DNA of 64,000 bases from Euptelea pleiosperma (GCA_035048495.1 CM068549.1:3133059-3197058); one strand, 5' to 3'. Positions 1 through 11,897 are shown, numbered from the stretch's first letter. Program-made: numbers and translations. The notes: generated by a model not told the origin, from the letters alone.

Positions 1-637
1 CTCCACACAAGTTAGAGTGTATGCCATTTGTATGGCCTTGTTTGAAATTGAAATCTGATTCCCATTGTTGTAGAAAAGGGCTACCTACATGGAGAGTGAA
101 AGCTACTTATATTCAAAGTGAATAAAAAGGGTATAAAAGATAGCCAATTTGCTAGAAAAATTCTTATCCATCAGCAAATACCCATATACAAGAGCGTATG
201 TGAGATCCCTTAATAACTCTAATGAGGATTTTATGATCAGATACAGGATACCTCTAGATTTCGATACTTATGAGAAATTATTACTGAAATCTTATCCAGT
301 ACCACAGATGGACTCAGATCGCTTACACATGATGATATTATTGTTGATATTTGAATCTATTATTATTAGTGATTTGTAACTTGCGCTAATGTCTAAAAAA
401 ATTAATATTTTTGATGAAGCAAAAGAGTGAACTAACGTGTTAGTTAATTCTCTTCAATAAGAATCAGTGTTTAGTGCTTATCAAGATTGACTTCATGGAG
501 TGAATTTTTTTTCTAACGTTTTATCTTTTCTTGAGCAGTTTAAAAATGATTTTTGACTTGAAAAGATTTACTTGGGGGTCCTGAAAAATGAGCCTATTGG
601 TTTAAAATTTTTAAAATGTTTTTTCTTCCCGGACCAG
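1..637. other. Flank without a recognisable gene
   Basis: AT-rich sequence. A 76-codon open frame at 149-379 has no motif I recognise and no supporting context, so I do not call it a gene. This stretch probably belongs to the older LTR element whose ORF begins at 973, but no LTR boundary is visible here. Confidence 0.4.
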
Positions 638-735
638 TCCAATCGATTAGACCTTACAGACCAATCGATTGGACATCTCCAATCGATTGGAGAGTACAAC
701 CCAATCGATTGGCCACTTAGCCCAATCGATTGGAT
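638..735. repeat. Cluster of CCAATCGATTGG palindromes (leader)
   Basis: Five close copies of the 12-bp palindrome CCAATCGATTGG or one-base variants lie within about 100 bp, with a weaker one near 783. The same motif is clustered about fifteen times in the copia-like LTR at 13809-14172. Sharing it suggests that this leader and that LTR belong to the same retroelement, although the rest of the LTR is not present here. Confidence 0.7.
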
Positions 736-972
736 AGTGCGACGTTCAGTTTTATAAAACCCAAAATGGGTCATTTTTAACCCCAATCGATCTAATCGCC
801 TCCCAAATTTCTCCCAATTGATCTCAGGTGCCCGATCTACTATTCCCATAAGGTTTTGTGGAGCGATTCTCTCGATTTCCTAGTTTTCTATTTCACCCTC
901 TTTGTTGTGATTTTGGAGAGTTTTTGAGCAAAAATAGAGATTTTTTGGTATTTTCTTCTATTCTTAGTGCTC

Positions 973-1220
973 ATGGCAACTAATCCTCGTCGTAGAAGAG
1001 CTATTGTGGTCTCTGAAGACGAAAGTCCTGATGAAGAACCCCTGCTTCAACAGACTCAATCTCGCGTCAAACAGGGTGGTCGACTCAGTGGGTCGCGGCA
1101 CTCAGAGCGGAGTGAATCATCCAGAGGACCTAGGAGAGCTCGGGGTTGTGCCCGTCATACCGATATTCCTTCAGTGAGTGCTCCCATCTCCCTGTTCATT
1201 TTTGATTCCGCTAGAGAACG
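973..1220 (+). pseudogene. Retroelement ORF, N-terminal piece (plant transposon protein domain type)
   Basis: This is the start of an ORF later broken by an LTR insertion. The ATG at 973 opens a basic, charged N-terminus (MATNPRRRRAIVV followed by an acidic stretch), a usual start for the 'putative plant transposon protein' family (Pfam Transposase_32 type) found in non-autonomous or env-like parts of plant LTR elements. The frame is interrupted at 1220 by LTR A. The 5 bp at 1216-1220 (GAACG) reappear at 4031-4035, and the reading frame stays open when the insertion and one duplicate are ignored. The protein's function is unknown. Confidence 0.6.
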
Positions 1221-2994
1221 TGAAAATAGGGTTTTTCCGCGTCGTTGATTACGGAAACCCTAGAATCAACAAGATTTGTAATATTATCCGATTATCCTGC
1301 AAAATTGATAGATTTGTATAGGGATTCGTGTCGGATGTCGATCCGCACTCGGGATTAGTCGGATTAGCGCGAATAAGAACATAAAATGACAGATAATATA
1401 CAAGAGAAACGTGGAAAGATGAGAATGGCGAGTCGAGATTAAAAACACATCCAAGAGATCCAGAGAAGACTAAAATCATCAAACTCAAATTGCATTAATT
1501 AAACTGTTGCTTACATGAAATAAATGACAGAAATAAATAAAGCGGTAAATCTATTCTAGAAAGCATGTAAGAAAGCATGTAAAGAGAACTTTTTAGAGAG
1601 AGAGGAAGAAGGTAGAGAGAGAATTTTCACACCTCGGTCGTTTACCGGCCAACAAGGTAGAGGTGAGAGAAAAACTCACCCTCTTGCATTCACCGAACGG
1701 AGTCAGTGGTGCAAAAAGGCGATCAGCCTGGGGATTCTCTAGAGAGAGAATCTAGACAGAGACACTCATAGTAGAGAGATAAAGTGACTAACCTAAGAGA
1801 GAAAAAGTGATGGATTCTAGAGAGAACTTAGAGAGAGAAAGTAAAATCAAAATTTAGAGAGAGAAAGTAAGGATGTGAGAGAGATCTAGTGAGAGAATGT
1901 AGAGAAGATAGAGAAAACTTAGAAGGGAATTAGAGTGAGAGGGAACTTTCCACGAGGATCGATACTTTCCACGAGGATCGATCCGAATTGAGGGTTGGCT
2001 CGGGTCCAAACGTGAGCATGTGCCACAGCAAAGAGAGGAGGGTGTTGCGCATTGAACCGTTGGCTGGAAGTGGTGTGATCCACAAGAGGACAGCAACAGA
2101 ATGGCTGGAGGAGGTTGAACAATTTAAACAAGGATGCAACCATGTGATGGTCCGCCGGTGGATGTAGACATAGCGATGGGGGAGAAAACTCCTCCATTTT
2201 GGATGGTGTTTGCAAATGTTCAGTCCGTTAGGGGATGCAAGGAGAGGTGCTTGCAACCACTGTATGGTGAGTTGAACGGCCAAGATGGAAGCACATGAGC
2301 GCTGCTGTGAAGTGCACTTGTATGTGACAAATCGAAAGACGATAATGGCACTTGGAGATGGATGGTTGCTGGGCTGCACAGGAAAAGATCTTGATGGAGA
2401 GGGCAGCTTAGTAGAAGGCATTCTCATCAAGAACCCATGGTGTTGGTGTGCTTGAAGGTCAAGGTGTGCAGCACCGTTGAGGGGGGTACACGGTGGTGCA
2501 AAGTGCAGGAGACGGTGGTGTCTTGCAGAGCTTGTAGAAGGGGTGAACGGCCTGCCATGGTTGCAGGCTGGCAGCAACTTGGATGCCCAACTAGTGGACG
2601 GGTTGGCCGTGGATCTCCAAGGGAGGATCCCGTGCTGCCAGTGATGGAGGAACAGCTGATGGAGACGCTTGAAACGGCAAGCCGGAGTTGTTGCAGGTGC
2701 TTGGGTTTAGATGGAGAAGAGATGGGGGCGGTCATGGAGAGGGTAATGGAGTGGATGGTTTTGGGTTCTCCCTTGCTAAAACCGTTCAAGAGGGGGGGTG
2801 GTAATGACGGAGTTGCAGATGGCCGGAGTTCTGCAACTCCGGCGAGAAAAATAACGAAGAAGATGAAGAAGAAGGTGAAGAAGAAGAGGGGAAAATCGCC
2901 AAAAATCGAGGGGAAGAAGGAGCAAGAGAGTTTGGGGAGAGAATGGAAGAGAAAGGAGGGGGATTAGGGTTCGAACGAACCCTTCTCCATCCTC

Positions 2995-3001
2995 TTATAA
3001 A
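2995..3001 (-). promoter_or_regulatory. TATA box of LTR copy A
   Basis: On the minus strand the sequence reads GCTTTATAAGAGG. It lies a few bases downstream of the 26-bp palindrome and about 20 bases upstream of a GGGTTCG/CGAACCC dyad. The same arrangement (TTTATAA next to the palindrome) is seen in copy G at 40891-40900 and copy F near 52677, which supports it as the LTR core promoter. Confidence 0.7.
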
Positions 3002-3004
3002 GCT

Positions 3005-3030
3005 CCCTATTTCCATTAATGGAAATAGGG
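3005..3030. repeat. 26-bp perfect palindrome beside the LTR TATA box
   Basis: Half-site CCCTATTTCCATT followed at once by its exact reverse complement. Counterparts: 8756-8775 (20 bp perfect), 11787-11812 and 40864-40889 and 58128-58153 (one mismatch pair), 52684-52709 (imperfect). Copy E lacks it. Confidence 0.9.
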
Positions 3031-3104
3031 TATTTTTTGAAAATAAAAAATAAATTTTTTTTTTTTTAAGTAAAAACCTACTTTTCTATGGGGAATCTCC
3101 CCAA

Positions 3105-3158
3105 TTAGTGGACCCCCCATTTAATTAAAATTATTTTGAAATTCGCGGGGTCCACTAA
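3105..3158. repeat. 12-bp inverted repeat in U3 (TTAGTGGACCCC)
   Basis: TTAGTGGACCCC at 3105-3116 and its reverse complement at 3147-3158, with a 30-base AT-rich loop. Equivalents are present in copies C (near 8857-8922), D (near 11934-11999), F (near 52817-52882), G (near 40730-40790) and H (near 57960-58015). Confidence 0.85.
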
Positions 3159-4035
3159 CTGGTCGGACAGCGGGTCGATGAAGATGGGCCCGGCTATTGG
3201 CCCTCATGGATTGATGATGTCCATCGTCTCACAAGATGATGTGACAGACAGTCTGATGGCGATCGGATGGATGGTGACTTGATTGGGACTCAGATTGGTA
3301 GATCGACGGATCTAGAGAGATCCAACGGTCCGATTGAAGATCCAACGGTCCGATGGAAGATCCAACGGTCAGAAAGCTAAGGGAGATGAGATAGAGCCGA
3401 TGGGCAGGAGTTCTGGGGTTAGGTCAGTAGATTTGAGGACCGAGAGATGAAGAGAGAGAGAGAATAAGGTGAGATGAGAGAGAAAGTATCAGAAAATAGA
3501 GAGAAAAACACTGGCGGAGGGTCTGGAACCCTGGTCTTCACTGTGACCATCCTCACGCTTCTCCAGTAGAGTCGACCATCATTCTTTGCTGACTCATGTG
3601 GCTTTAAACGCTTTGGTCCGTCTCTTGGTCATTGGCTCTCCTACTCTCTTCGTTCTTTGGGCCGGCTTTTTGGTCCTCTTATTCAGCCCATATTTGGCCC
3701 ATATCTTCTAGTCATAGCATGTGGGCTTGTTAAACTTTGATAATGGGCTTTCATGATCGATTTGGGCCCACAAGTCTCGAAAATCGTCCCATCGGGGTTT
3801 CCTGCGACAGAAGAAGCGCGTAATGAGACTTTATCAGAACGGCTTAATATTTAGACTTCCAAAAATGTGTTTAATGCATGCAAATATACCATTTTGTCCA
3901 GAAAAGTGTGTTCTACGCAACAGAAGATACTCTTACGTAGAAAAGTAGGTAAATAGAGTATTTTACGTAGGAGAATGTAATAACGCTAAAAGGATAATTG
4001 CTTAAAATAAGCACTTTTGAGCGAATATCAGAACG

Positions 4036-4619
4036 TTTTGAGCATTTCTCTGGTCGCAAATTCACTACTGAGAGAGTAGTTGAATTTAACACTATTTTGG
4101 GTACTATGGTTCATTCATTGTTCGTATCTCGCGAGTGGGTTCCTATCACTCGCTTGCCATTCCATTTTACCCTGTCTTGGTTAAACTTTTTTATGCCAAT
4201 ATGCACTCCATTCAGTGTGATGACTATCCTTTCAGACTTTTGTCTCTAGGGCTTACCTGACTATTACACCTGATCTGATCTCTACCTTGTTGGACATACC
4301 TCGTCCTTCTACCTCATATGAGTTCATCCCTAGGACTCGTGAGATGACGACTTTTAGAGTCACCTTGACCAAGACTCTCATAGGGCAGATATTTGATTGG
4401 AGTACATTCATCCTCTTACATATCTTCTTCCTGAGTATCGTTTGTTGTACATCATCTGTGGGTACAACATTGATCCACCTGGCCATGGGGCATAGGTGAA
4501 CATTGATTGTCTTCAGCTTCTTTACCATCTTGGTACTAGATTTGTCATTGACCTTCTGAGGTTCATTTTTAGAGCTATGGTTAGAGCGGGTAGCCAGTTG
4601 GCTAACCATCCGTGTCTCC
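4036..4619 (+). pseudogene. Retroelement ORF, middle piece
   Basis: Continuation of the ORF begun at 973, on the far side of LTR A. It reads FEHFSGRKFTTERVVEFN and later FYANMHS, then LISTLLDIPRP and SYEFIPR. This order fits the plant transposon-protein domain (an FYANL-like block followed by a block containing L-G/D-I-P). The frame shifts near 4240-4260 and stops occur, so it is decayed. It is interrupted at 4624 by the B-C insertion. Family assignment is from pattern memory. Confidence 0.55.
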
Positions 4620-5383
4620 TTTTCTGAAAGTAGGTGGTTCCGCATCGTTGGTTACGGAAACCCTAACTTCAACACATTTGTAATTTGATCCAAATTTTAA
4701 TCCTGCAAAATATGAGCTTTTGTATAGGGATTCGTGTCTGATGTCGATCCGCACTCGGGATTAGTCGGATTAGCGCGAATAAGAACATAAAATGATAGAT
4801 AATATACAAGAGAAACGTGGAAGGATGAGAATGGCGAGTCGAGATTAAAAACACATCCAAGAGATCCAGAAAAGACTAAAATCATCAAAATCAAATTGCA
4901 TGAATTAAACTGTTGTTTACATGAAATAAATGACAAATAAATAAAGCGGTAAATCTATTCTAGAAAGCATGTAAGAAAGCATGTAAATAGAACTTTTAGA
5001 GAGAGGAAGAAGGTAGAGAGAGATTTTTCACACCTCGATCGTTTACCGGCCGACAAGGTAGAGGTGAGAGAAAAATTCACCCTCTTGCATTCACCGAATG
5101 GAGTCGGTGGTGCAAAAAGGCGATCAGCCTGGGGGTAAAACATGAACCCTAGAGAGAGAACACATTTCTAGAGACAGAAATTAGGAAATTAAAGAGGAGA
5201 GAAGATTACCTCAAAACACTTACTAGAATGTAGATCCATGGTATGGAGGAGTGTACCCAGTCTAAGAAAGGATTGCATGGAGGGTGCGTAGAGGTGCTCC
5301 ATTTTGGGGCTCGCATGGTCAGCCTCACGTGCAAGGAGACGCGTGGTAGCAATGGATAGCCAAGTTTGGTCGCTGGAGTTGCA

Positions 5384-6878
5384 ACTTCGGCCTGCAACGC
5401 CAGCCACCCCTCTCCTGCTCGAACACCTTGCTACCCAAGAGCTCCTTCACCGCCCTTTCATCAACTGCTCCTCACGAGCCTGCTGCCCATCTCATCCATC
5501 TCTCCTGTGGAAAACCAGTCCGCCTCTACCACTCCGCCTGCACCAGTCCGCCTCTACCACTACCAACAAACCATCTCCGCCTGCCACCGACCACAGCCCC
5601 AAAGCCGTCCTCTCTCCCCTTTTCGTCTCTACTGTTTTCTCAAAGAAAAAAAAAATAATATCAAGATCACCGGAGTTGCAACTTGCAACTCCGGCAAGCA
5701 CCATTAAGACAGGCGAAAAGGATCACCAGCCGTTCCTCAATCTTCATCAGCCCAGCCACCATCCATCAACTTTCATTCTCCAAGCCGTCCTCACTCCAAT
5801 CTCCAGGTTTTTCCCTCACCCTTCTCGTCTTCTTCTTCATCATCTCACGAAACCACCACCACTAGTCATCTCCTCCACGTCCTTCATCTCCATCACCGTC
5901 AACCTGCTCTATCATCCACCGTTTCATGGCTTCACAATTGTGAACGCCAAACCCAGATCGCTAAAGCCACTAGCCTCCATTGGAGGTTCAGCCGTCAACG
6001 CCCCATCTTCAAAGAGGTGTTGTTCTTCATCATCCACTCCACCACACCACTGCAACTCCGGCTAGAAACTAGATTGTGCTTCCCTCTTAACGGACTGATC
6101 ACAATTTTTTTCCTCACTGCCATCCACCCTTCAACCTCCATTGATAGCATCACCGGTGGCATGTGCTACTGTGGGTTAAAATAACATCTCCATACCACGT
6201 CTAGCAGTGCCTTCCACACAGATTCACCTCGTCTAGTGGCTGGCTGATCTCCCTTCACGCCCTGCAAACACCCAACCGTTCGGGTATACAACCTGCAACT
6301 CCTTCCAAGTGCACCGGCAGTCCACAATTCTTTCATGCATGTTGCCGTCCATCCATCCGTCATGGTGAGATAATCCTCCCCTTCTCTCTCTAGTATCTTA
6401 GTTTATCTCTCTAGTCTTTTTTGTGGTTATTGATAATTTTCCTCTCTTTCTCTCTCTAGGATAATTTTTAGTTATTTCAAATTTTCAGTATTAGTTTGAC
6501 ATTTCGTATAGAGCATTGTAAGGCTTGTTTGAACTAAATAAATTTCATTCACTTTGATGGATTTTCTTTAATGTTTTTCATTCAAATTCTTTGTATTAGT
6601 TTATTTCATAATTTATAGGATATCAATAGTTTTAAAAGAAATAAAAAAAAATATATTCAATGAGGTTTTAATCCATCCCATCTTTATCATCTCTCCACCA
6701 ATTTTAAACCAACAAAAAAATTTCTGTCATTTTATGTCCCTAATTTGCACGAACTAATCCAGAATGCGGATCGACATCCGACACTTCCCACTATACAAGA
6801 AGTTCTAAATTTTGCAGGATAATCGGATCAAATTACAAATATTATTGAGATTAGGGTTTCCGTAACAACGACACGGAA
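5384..6878 (+). repeat. Inverted LTR-X 3' half inside the B-C compound
   Basis: Plus-strand LTR-X sequence: a C-rich stretch, a CT-rich stretch near 6380-6480, then the conserved end block (CATTTTATG, GATCGACATCCGACAC, TTTGCAGG, GGGTTTCCGTAAC). With 4625-5383 it forms a foldback with arms of at least ~170 bp at the outer ends, which at first sight looks like a DNA transposon with long terminal inverted repeats. Confidence 0.8.
5670..5694. repeat. CCGGAGTTGCAA palindrome
   Basis: CCGGAGTTGCAA at 5670-5681, one central base, then its reverse complement at 5683-5694. It is a member of the palindrome set seen in most LTR-X copies. Confidence 0.9.
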
Positions 6879-9800
6879 GTAGGTGGTTCCGCATCGTTGG
6901 TTACGGAAACCCTAACTTCAACACATTTGTAATTTGATCCGAATTTTAATCATGCAAAATATGAACTTTTGTATAGGGATTCGTGTCGGATGTCGATCCG
7001 CACTCGGGATTCGTCAGATTAGCGCAAATAAGAACATAAAATGACAGATAATATACAAGAGAAACGTGGAAGGATGAGAATGGCGAGTCGAGATTAAAAA
7101 CACATCTAAGAGATCCAGAAAATACTAAAATCATCAAAATCAAATTGCATTAATTAAACTGTTGCTTACATGAAATAAATGACAGAAATAAATAAAGCGG
7201 TAAATCTATTCTAGAAAGCATGTAAGAAAGCATGTAAAGAGAACGTTTAGAGAGAGAGGAAGAAGGTAGAGAGAGATTTTTCACACCTCGGTCGTTTACC
7301 GGCATACAAGGTAGAGGTGAGAGAAAAACTCACCCTCTTGCATTCACCGAATGGAGTCGGTGGTGCAAAAAGGCGATCGGCCTGGGGGTAAAACATGAAC
7401 CCTAGAGAGAGAACACATTTCTAGAGACAGAAATTAGGAAATTAAAGAGGAGAGAAGATTACCTCAAAACACTTACTGGAATGTAGATCCATGGTATGGA
7501 GGAGTGTACCCAGTCTAAGAAAGGATTGCATGGAGGGTGCGTAGAGGTGCTCCATTTTGGGGCTCGCATGGTCAGCCTCACGTGCAAGGAGACGCGTGGG
7601 AGCAATGGGCAGCCAAGTTTGGTCGCCGGAGTTGCACGCAAGAGGAGATCAGACGATGATGGTGCAAGATCGAGAAGGTTGCTGGCGTTGAGGGTAGCAA
7701 CAAGTGAGGGAGAACCACGGTGGTGGCTTGATGCGCTGCCAGGTAAGAACGCACTTGCAGGTGGATGTACACAACAGGGGAGAGTCTACGATGACAGATC
7801 TTGGAGGATTTGTTGCCGTGAAAGGTGAGCAACAGAACGTTGCTGGACTTCCAACGTTGCAGGTTGCAGAATAAAGACGGTGCGCATGGGAGAGATCCAG
7901 TCTGATATAGATCCATGAATAGGAGAGGTAGTTGGGTTTCTAGGTGCAGTGCAGCATCGTTTGGATGTGAGGGGCGGATCTAGCAAGGAGGAGCTGGTGG
8001 AGAAACGGTGGTGGACCATCGCAGGTCCAGATCTCAGACCATGAAGTTGCAGGAGGTGCAACGGTGATGAGCACGAGCAGGTGAGGTGTTTCACGTGGAA
8101 AGGAGGAGACTTCCTTGAAGGGGGCTGAGCGGAGTTCACAGGTGCAGGCGGAGGCGAAGTCGGAGCAATTTGCAGAGATGGAGAGTGCTGGTTCAGGCGG
8201 AGGTGGAGATCGCAGAGGCAGAGAGGAGGCAGTGGTAGCAGCGGGATGAGAGAGGAGGAAGCGGTGTTGCAAGTTTTGCAGGTGGTGCTGCGTCGCATCA
8301 CGCAGGTGAGTGCTGCGTTGATGAGCAACGGAGCTGTGGTGGCTGGTTGCTGCGAGGAGGAAGGCCAGGAGCTTCCATGGTGGTTGCAGCAGCAAGGGGT
8401 GGTGGAGCATGGGGCGAACTAGTCCTTAGGAGAAGAAGAGAAGACGGTGGTGATGCATAGTGTGGTGGAGAGAAGTGGCAGGAGTAGGGAGGTGAGCACG
8501 GCCTGTGCTTGTGGCGTTGTCGCAGACGATGCTGCAGGCAGAGAAGAAGCAGAAGAGAAGAAGAAGAAGAGAAGAAGACTAGGGGCCGGAGTTCTGCAAC
8601 TCCGGCCGATAAATGAAGAAGAAGAAGAAGAAGAAGAAAAGAAGAATGGGGAAGATGGGGGAAAGAAGGATAGGAGAAAAGGGGGAAGGAGAGGAGGAGA
8701 TGGGGTTAGGAAAATTAGGGTTCGTCCCCCTCCTTCCCCCTTTATATAAGCTCATAATTTCCATTAATGGAAATTAGGAATTTTAGGAAATAAAAAATAT
8801 TAAATTTTTTTTTTTTTTATATAAGTAAAACCTTACTTTTCTTTAGGGAATTTCCCCATTTAGTGGACCCCCCCTTTTTTTAAAATTTAATTTAAATTAT
8901 TTTGAAATTCACGGGGTCCACTAAATGGTCGGACAGCGGGTCGATGATGACGGGCCCGGCTACTGGCCCACATGGATTGATGATGTCCATCGTCTCACAA
9001 GATGATGTGACAGACAATCTGATGGCGATCGGATGGATGGTGACTTGATTGGGACCCAGATTGGTAGATTGACGGATTAAGAGAGATCCAACAGTCTGGT
9101 GGAAGATCCAACGGTCCGATTGAAGATCCAACGGTCAGAAAGCTAAGGGAGATGAGACAGAGCCAATGGGCAGGAGTTCTGGGGTTAGGTCAGTAGATTC
9201 GAGGATCGAGAAATGAAGAGAGAGAGAATAAGGAGAGATGAGAGAGAAAATATCAAAAAATTGAGATAAAAGTATTGGCAGAGGGTCTGGAACCCTGGTC
9301 TTCACCGTGACCATCCTCACGCTTCTCCAGTAGAGTTGACTATCATTCCTTGCTGACTCATGTGGCTTTAAACGCTTTGGTCCGTCTCTTGGTCATTGAC
9401 TCTCCTGCTCTTTTTATTTTTTGGGCCGACTTTTTGGTCCTCTTATTCAGCCCATATTTGGCCCATATCTTCTAGTCATAGCATGTGGGCTCTTTAAGCT
9501 TTGATAATGGGCTTTCCTGATCGATGTGGGCTTGCAAGTTTCGAGAATTGTCCCATTGGAGTTTCCTACGACAGGAGAAGCGCGTAATGAGACTTTATCA
9601 GAATGACTCAATGTCTAGACTTCCAAAAATGTGTTTAATGCATGCAAATATACCATTTCGTCCAGAAAAGTGTGTTTTACGCAACAAAAGAGACTCTTAC
9701 GTAGAAAAGTAGATAAATAAAGTATTTTAACGTAGGAGAGTGTGAAAACGCTTAGAAGATAACAGTGGAAAATACGCACTTTTAAGCGAATATCACTTTC

Positions 9801-10247
9801 CCTTTACTGGTGAGCTCTATCTTACTTCATCTAGATGTGCCTATTCGAGCTACTGATGAGGTGTGCTCTCCCATGGGGCTTATTGGGCCTTCGACTATCA
9901 GGAAGAGTATGTCTCAGGTTCGGAGAGTGACAGATGTACCTCCACACTTTGACGATATTTTTGATGAGGACTTGGGGGATGATACCGAGCTAGGGGGTCA
10001 GCAGCCAGATACTGAGATGCATCCTCCAGAGCCACAGCCATCCTTTGCTCAACCTCTTGAGATGCCTGCCCCTTACTCCTTTGAGTCTCTTCATCATCAG
10101 ATGGTGGGATTCGACTAGCATCTCACAGCACATGAGGAGCGGACGGCACAAAGCTTTTGTCATTTAGAGGAGGGACAAGAGAGAATGACGGGCTCCATAT
10201 ATGATATGCGGCGTTACATGGAGTATCAGTCACCATGATGGGATTTG
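9801..10247 (+). pseudogene. Retroelement ORF, C-terminal piece
   Basis: Third piece of the ORF begun at 973, between insertion B-C and LTR D. It is open for about 100 codons to 10118 and reads as an acidic, proline-rich segment (HFDDIFDEDLGDDTELGG, then PPEPQPSFAQP) followed by HEERTAQSF and a probable coiled coil after a stop at 10116-10118. An acidic, disordered part followed by a helical tail is usual for this retroelement protein type. The remainder, with stops, lies at 12848-12960 beyond LTR D. Confidence 0.5.
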
Positions 10248-10252
10248 GACAA

Positions 10253-11604
10253 TGAAAGTAGGATTTTTTCGCGTCGTTGGTTACAGAAACCCTAGAATCA
10301 ACACATTTTTAATTATCCGAGACATTTAACCTGTAAAATGAGCAATTTTGCATAGTGGCTCGTGTCGGATGTTGATCCGCACTCGAGATTAGTCGAATTA
10401 GCGCAATAAGGAACATAAAATAACATGAATTTATCGATCTTGAATCAAAATAAACTTTATTTCATGAATTCAAATGTGACTTACAACTCAAACATGAAAC
10501 AATTAATCTAGAAAGCAGTAAAATTGAATTAGAGAGAGAGAGAAGAGAGATGAAAGCTAAGTAGAGAGAGAAAGTAGGGAATTCTAGAGAGAGAAGGTGG
10601 AGTCTAGAGAGAGAGAGGATAAGTATGATGCCTAAAGATAGAAATTAAGACCTAGAGAGATCTAGAGATAGAAAGTAAAAGAAGAGAGAGAATAGAAGGG
10701 ATAGAGGTCTAACCGTGGACTTCTTACTGGAGGTGTTGATTCGGCCATTGATGTGGTCGGCCATAGGCATGGATGAAAGGATGCTCCCTGGTTCGGCCAA
10801 GTGTTTGCATTGAGGTTCATCGTGGCTTGCAAGGTGAGTCCGGGAAGGAGGTGCAGCAATGGTAAGTGCATCACCGGTGTGCATGGTGGAGGAAACCATG
10901 TGGTGCGTGAGTTAGGAGATGAACCCGCTGTTGGTGTGCAGGTTATGGAGTACTTTGAGGGTTGTACATGCAACAAGGTTTGGAGGAGCTAATCCTCATT
11001 GAGAAGTGCACTGTGGGCAACCGTTGTGGGGAGTTCGGGCTATGTCTTTGCCGGCACTGGGAGAGATGAAGAGGACGAACGAGTGGATGAGCCACCTGCT
11101 AGTTCGTGAAGATGGAGGCGTGCTTGAGAGGATGGCCTGCTAGTTCACACCGTGAATGATGAAGGATGGGCGCTGCACCTGCAAGGCTACACCAGCAGCG
11201 AGGGTGTGTTGATCTGTAGAGTTGAACGGAGATTGCAGGTTGGAAAATCGGTTGGAGGAGACGATCTGGTTTGCTACAGATCGTAGAGATCGACACTGTG
11301 AAGGTGTGGCGAGAAGGGAGAAGGCATAAGTTTGGAGAGGCGCTTAGAGGAGAGATCGTGGAGATGCTAATTCGGGTTTGTGATTGGAAGGTGACGGCCG
11401 GAGTTGCAGGTTTTGCAACTCCGGTAATGGTGTTGCAGATCGGCAAGGCAGGGAGAGGCAGCAGTGGTTTGGGCGGTCAGTCCAAGGAGCACCCAGGCGG
11501 TGCTGATTCAGGTGGTTGAAGAAGAAAAGAAAGAGAAGGAGAAAATGGTGGAGGATGAGTTGCAGTCCGCTGGAGTTCTGCAACTCCGGCGACGAAAGCA
11601 AGAA

Positions 11605-11639
<35 letters not shown>

Positions 11640-11839
11640 AGAAGAAGAAGAAGAGGAGGCGGAGCTCCACCAGCTCGCCGGAGAAGACGACGGCGAGGAG
11701 GGAGAAGGAGAGAAGAGAAGAAAGAAGAGAGAGGGGGGAGAGGGATTAGGGTTCCAACGAACCCTTCTCTTCCCCTTAAAAAACTTCCCTATTTCCTTTA
11801 ATGGAAATAGGGTATTTTTCGAAAATAAAAAAAATAAGA

Positions 11840-11897
<58 letters not shown>

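Larger units (their letters stand above)
1221..4030 (-). mobile_element. LTR-X copy A, solo LTR
   Basis: A 2810-bp solo LTR on the minus strand. In LTR orientation it starts TGATATTCGCTC (right edge, 4030) and ends in CA (left edge; plus-strand reading TGAAAATAGGG at 1221). It is flanked by the 5-bp duplication GAACG (1216-1220 and 4031-4035), as expected of a retroviral-type integrase. No internal coding region remains, so it arose by LTR-LTR recombination. Visible parts: ACGT-core motifs in U3 near 3930-3970, three 20-bp repeats at 3321-3370, a 12-bp inverted repeat at 3105-3116/3147-3158, a perfect 26-bp palindrome at 3005-3030, a TATA box at 2995-3001, and a CCGGAGTT hairpin at 2822-2843. 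Short ORFs inside it are by-products of purine-rich repeats. Confidence 0.9.
4625..9795 (-). mobile_element. LTR-X copies B and C, rearranged compound insertion
   Basis: A 5171-bp insertion whose outer ends are normal LTR-X ends (TGAAAGTAGG at 4625 and GCGAATATCA at 9795). It is flanked by TTTTC (4620-4624) and CTTTC (9796-9800), a target duplication with one change. Inside are three blocks. 4625-5383 is the 3' part of the LTR on the minus strand. About 5384-6878 is the 3' half on the plus strand. 6879-9795 is a full-length copy on the minus strand (2917 bp). The first and third blocks are nearly identical up to the motif GGAGTTGCA at 5383 and 7636, where they part. At 6878/6879 two LTR 3' ends meet head to head with a few bases lost. 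Confidence 0.85.

Noticed and set aside
572..849. Protein-coding frames on both strands with repeated SNRLD/QSIG peptides
   Set aside because: They are the palindromic CCAATCGATTGG cluster translated; palindromes give open frames on both strands.
5304..6065. 253-codon open frame rich in Ser, Pro and His
   Set aside because: It crosses the inversion breakpoint of the B-C compound; the C-rich strand of LTR-X is open by composition only.
4638..6878. A Mutator-like DNA transposon with long terminal inverted repeats and the 9-bp duplication AGTAGGTGG
   Set aside because: The inverted arms are the LTR-X end block, and AGTAGGTGG is itself part of the LTR end. Comparison with C and the other copies explains the structure as a rearranged LTR.
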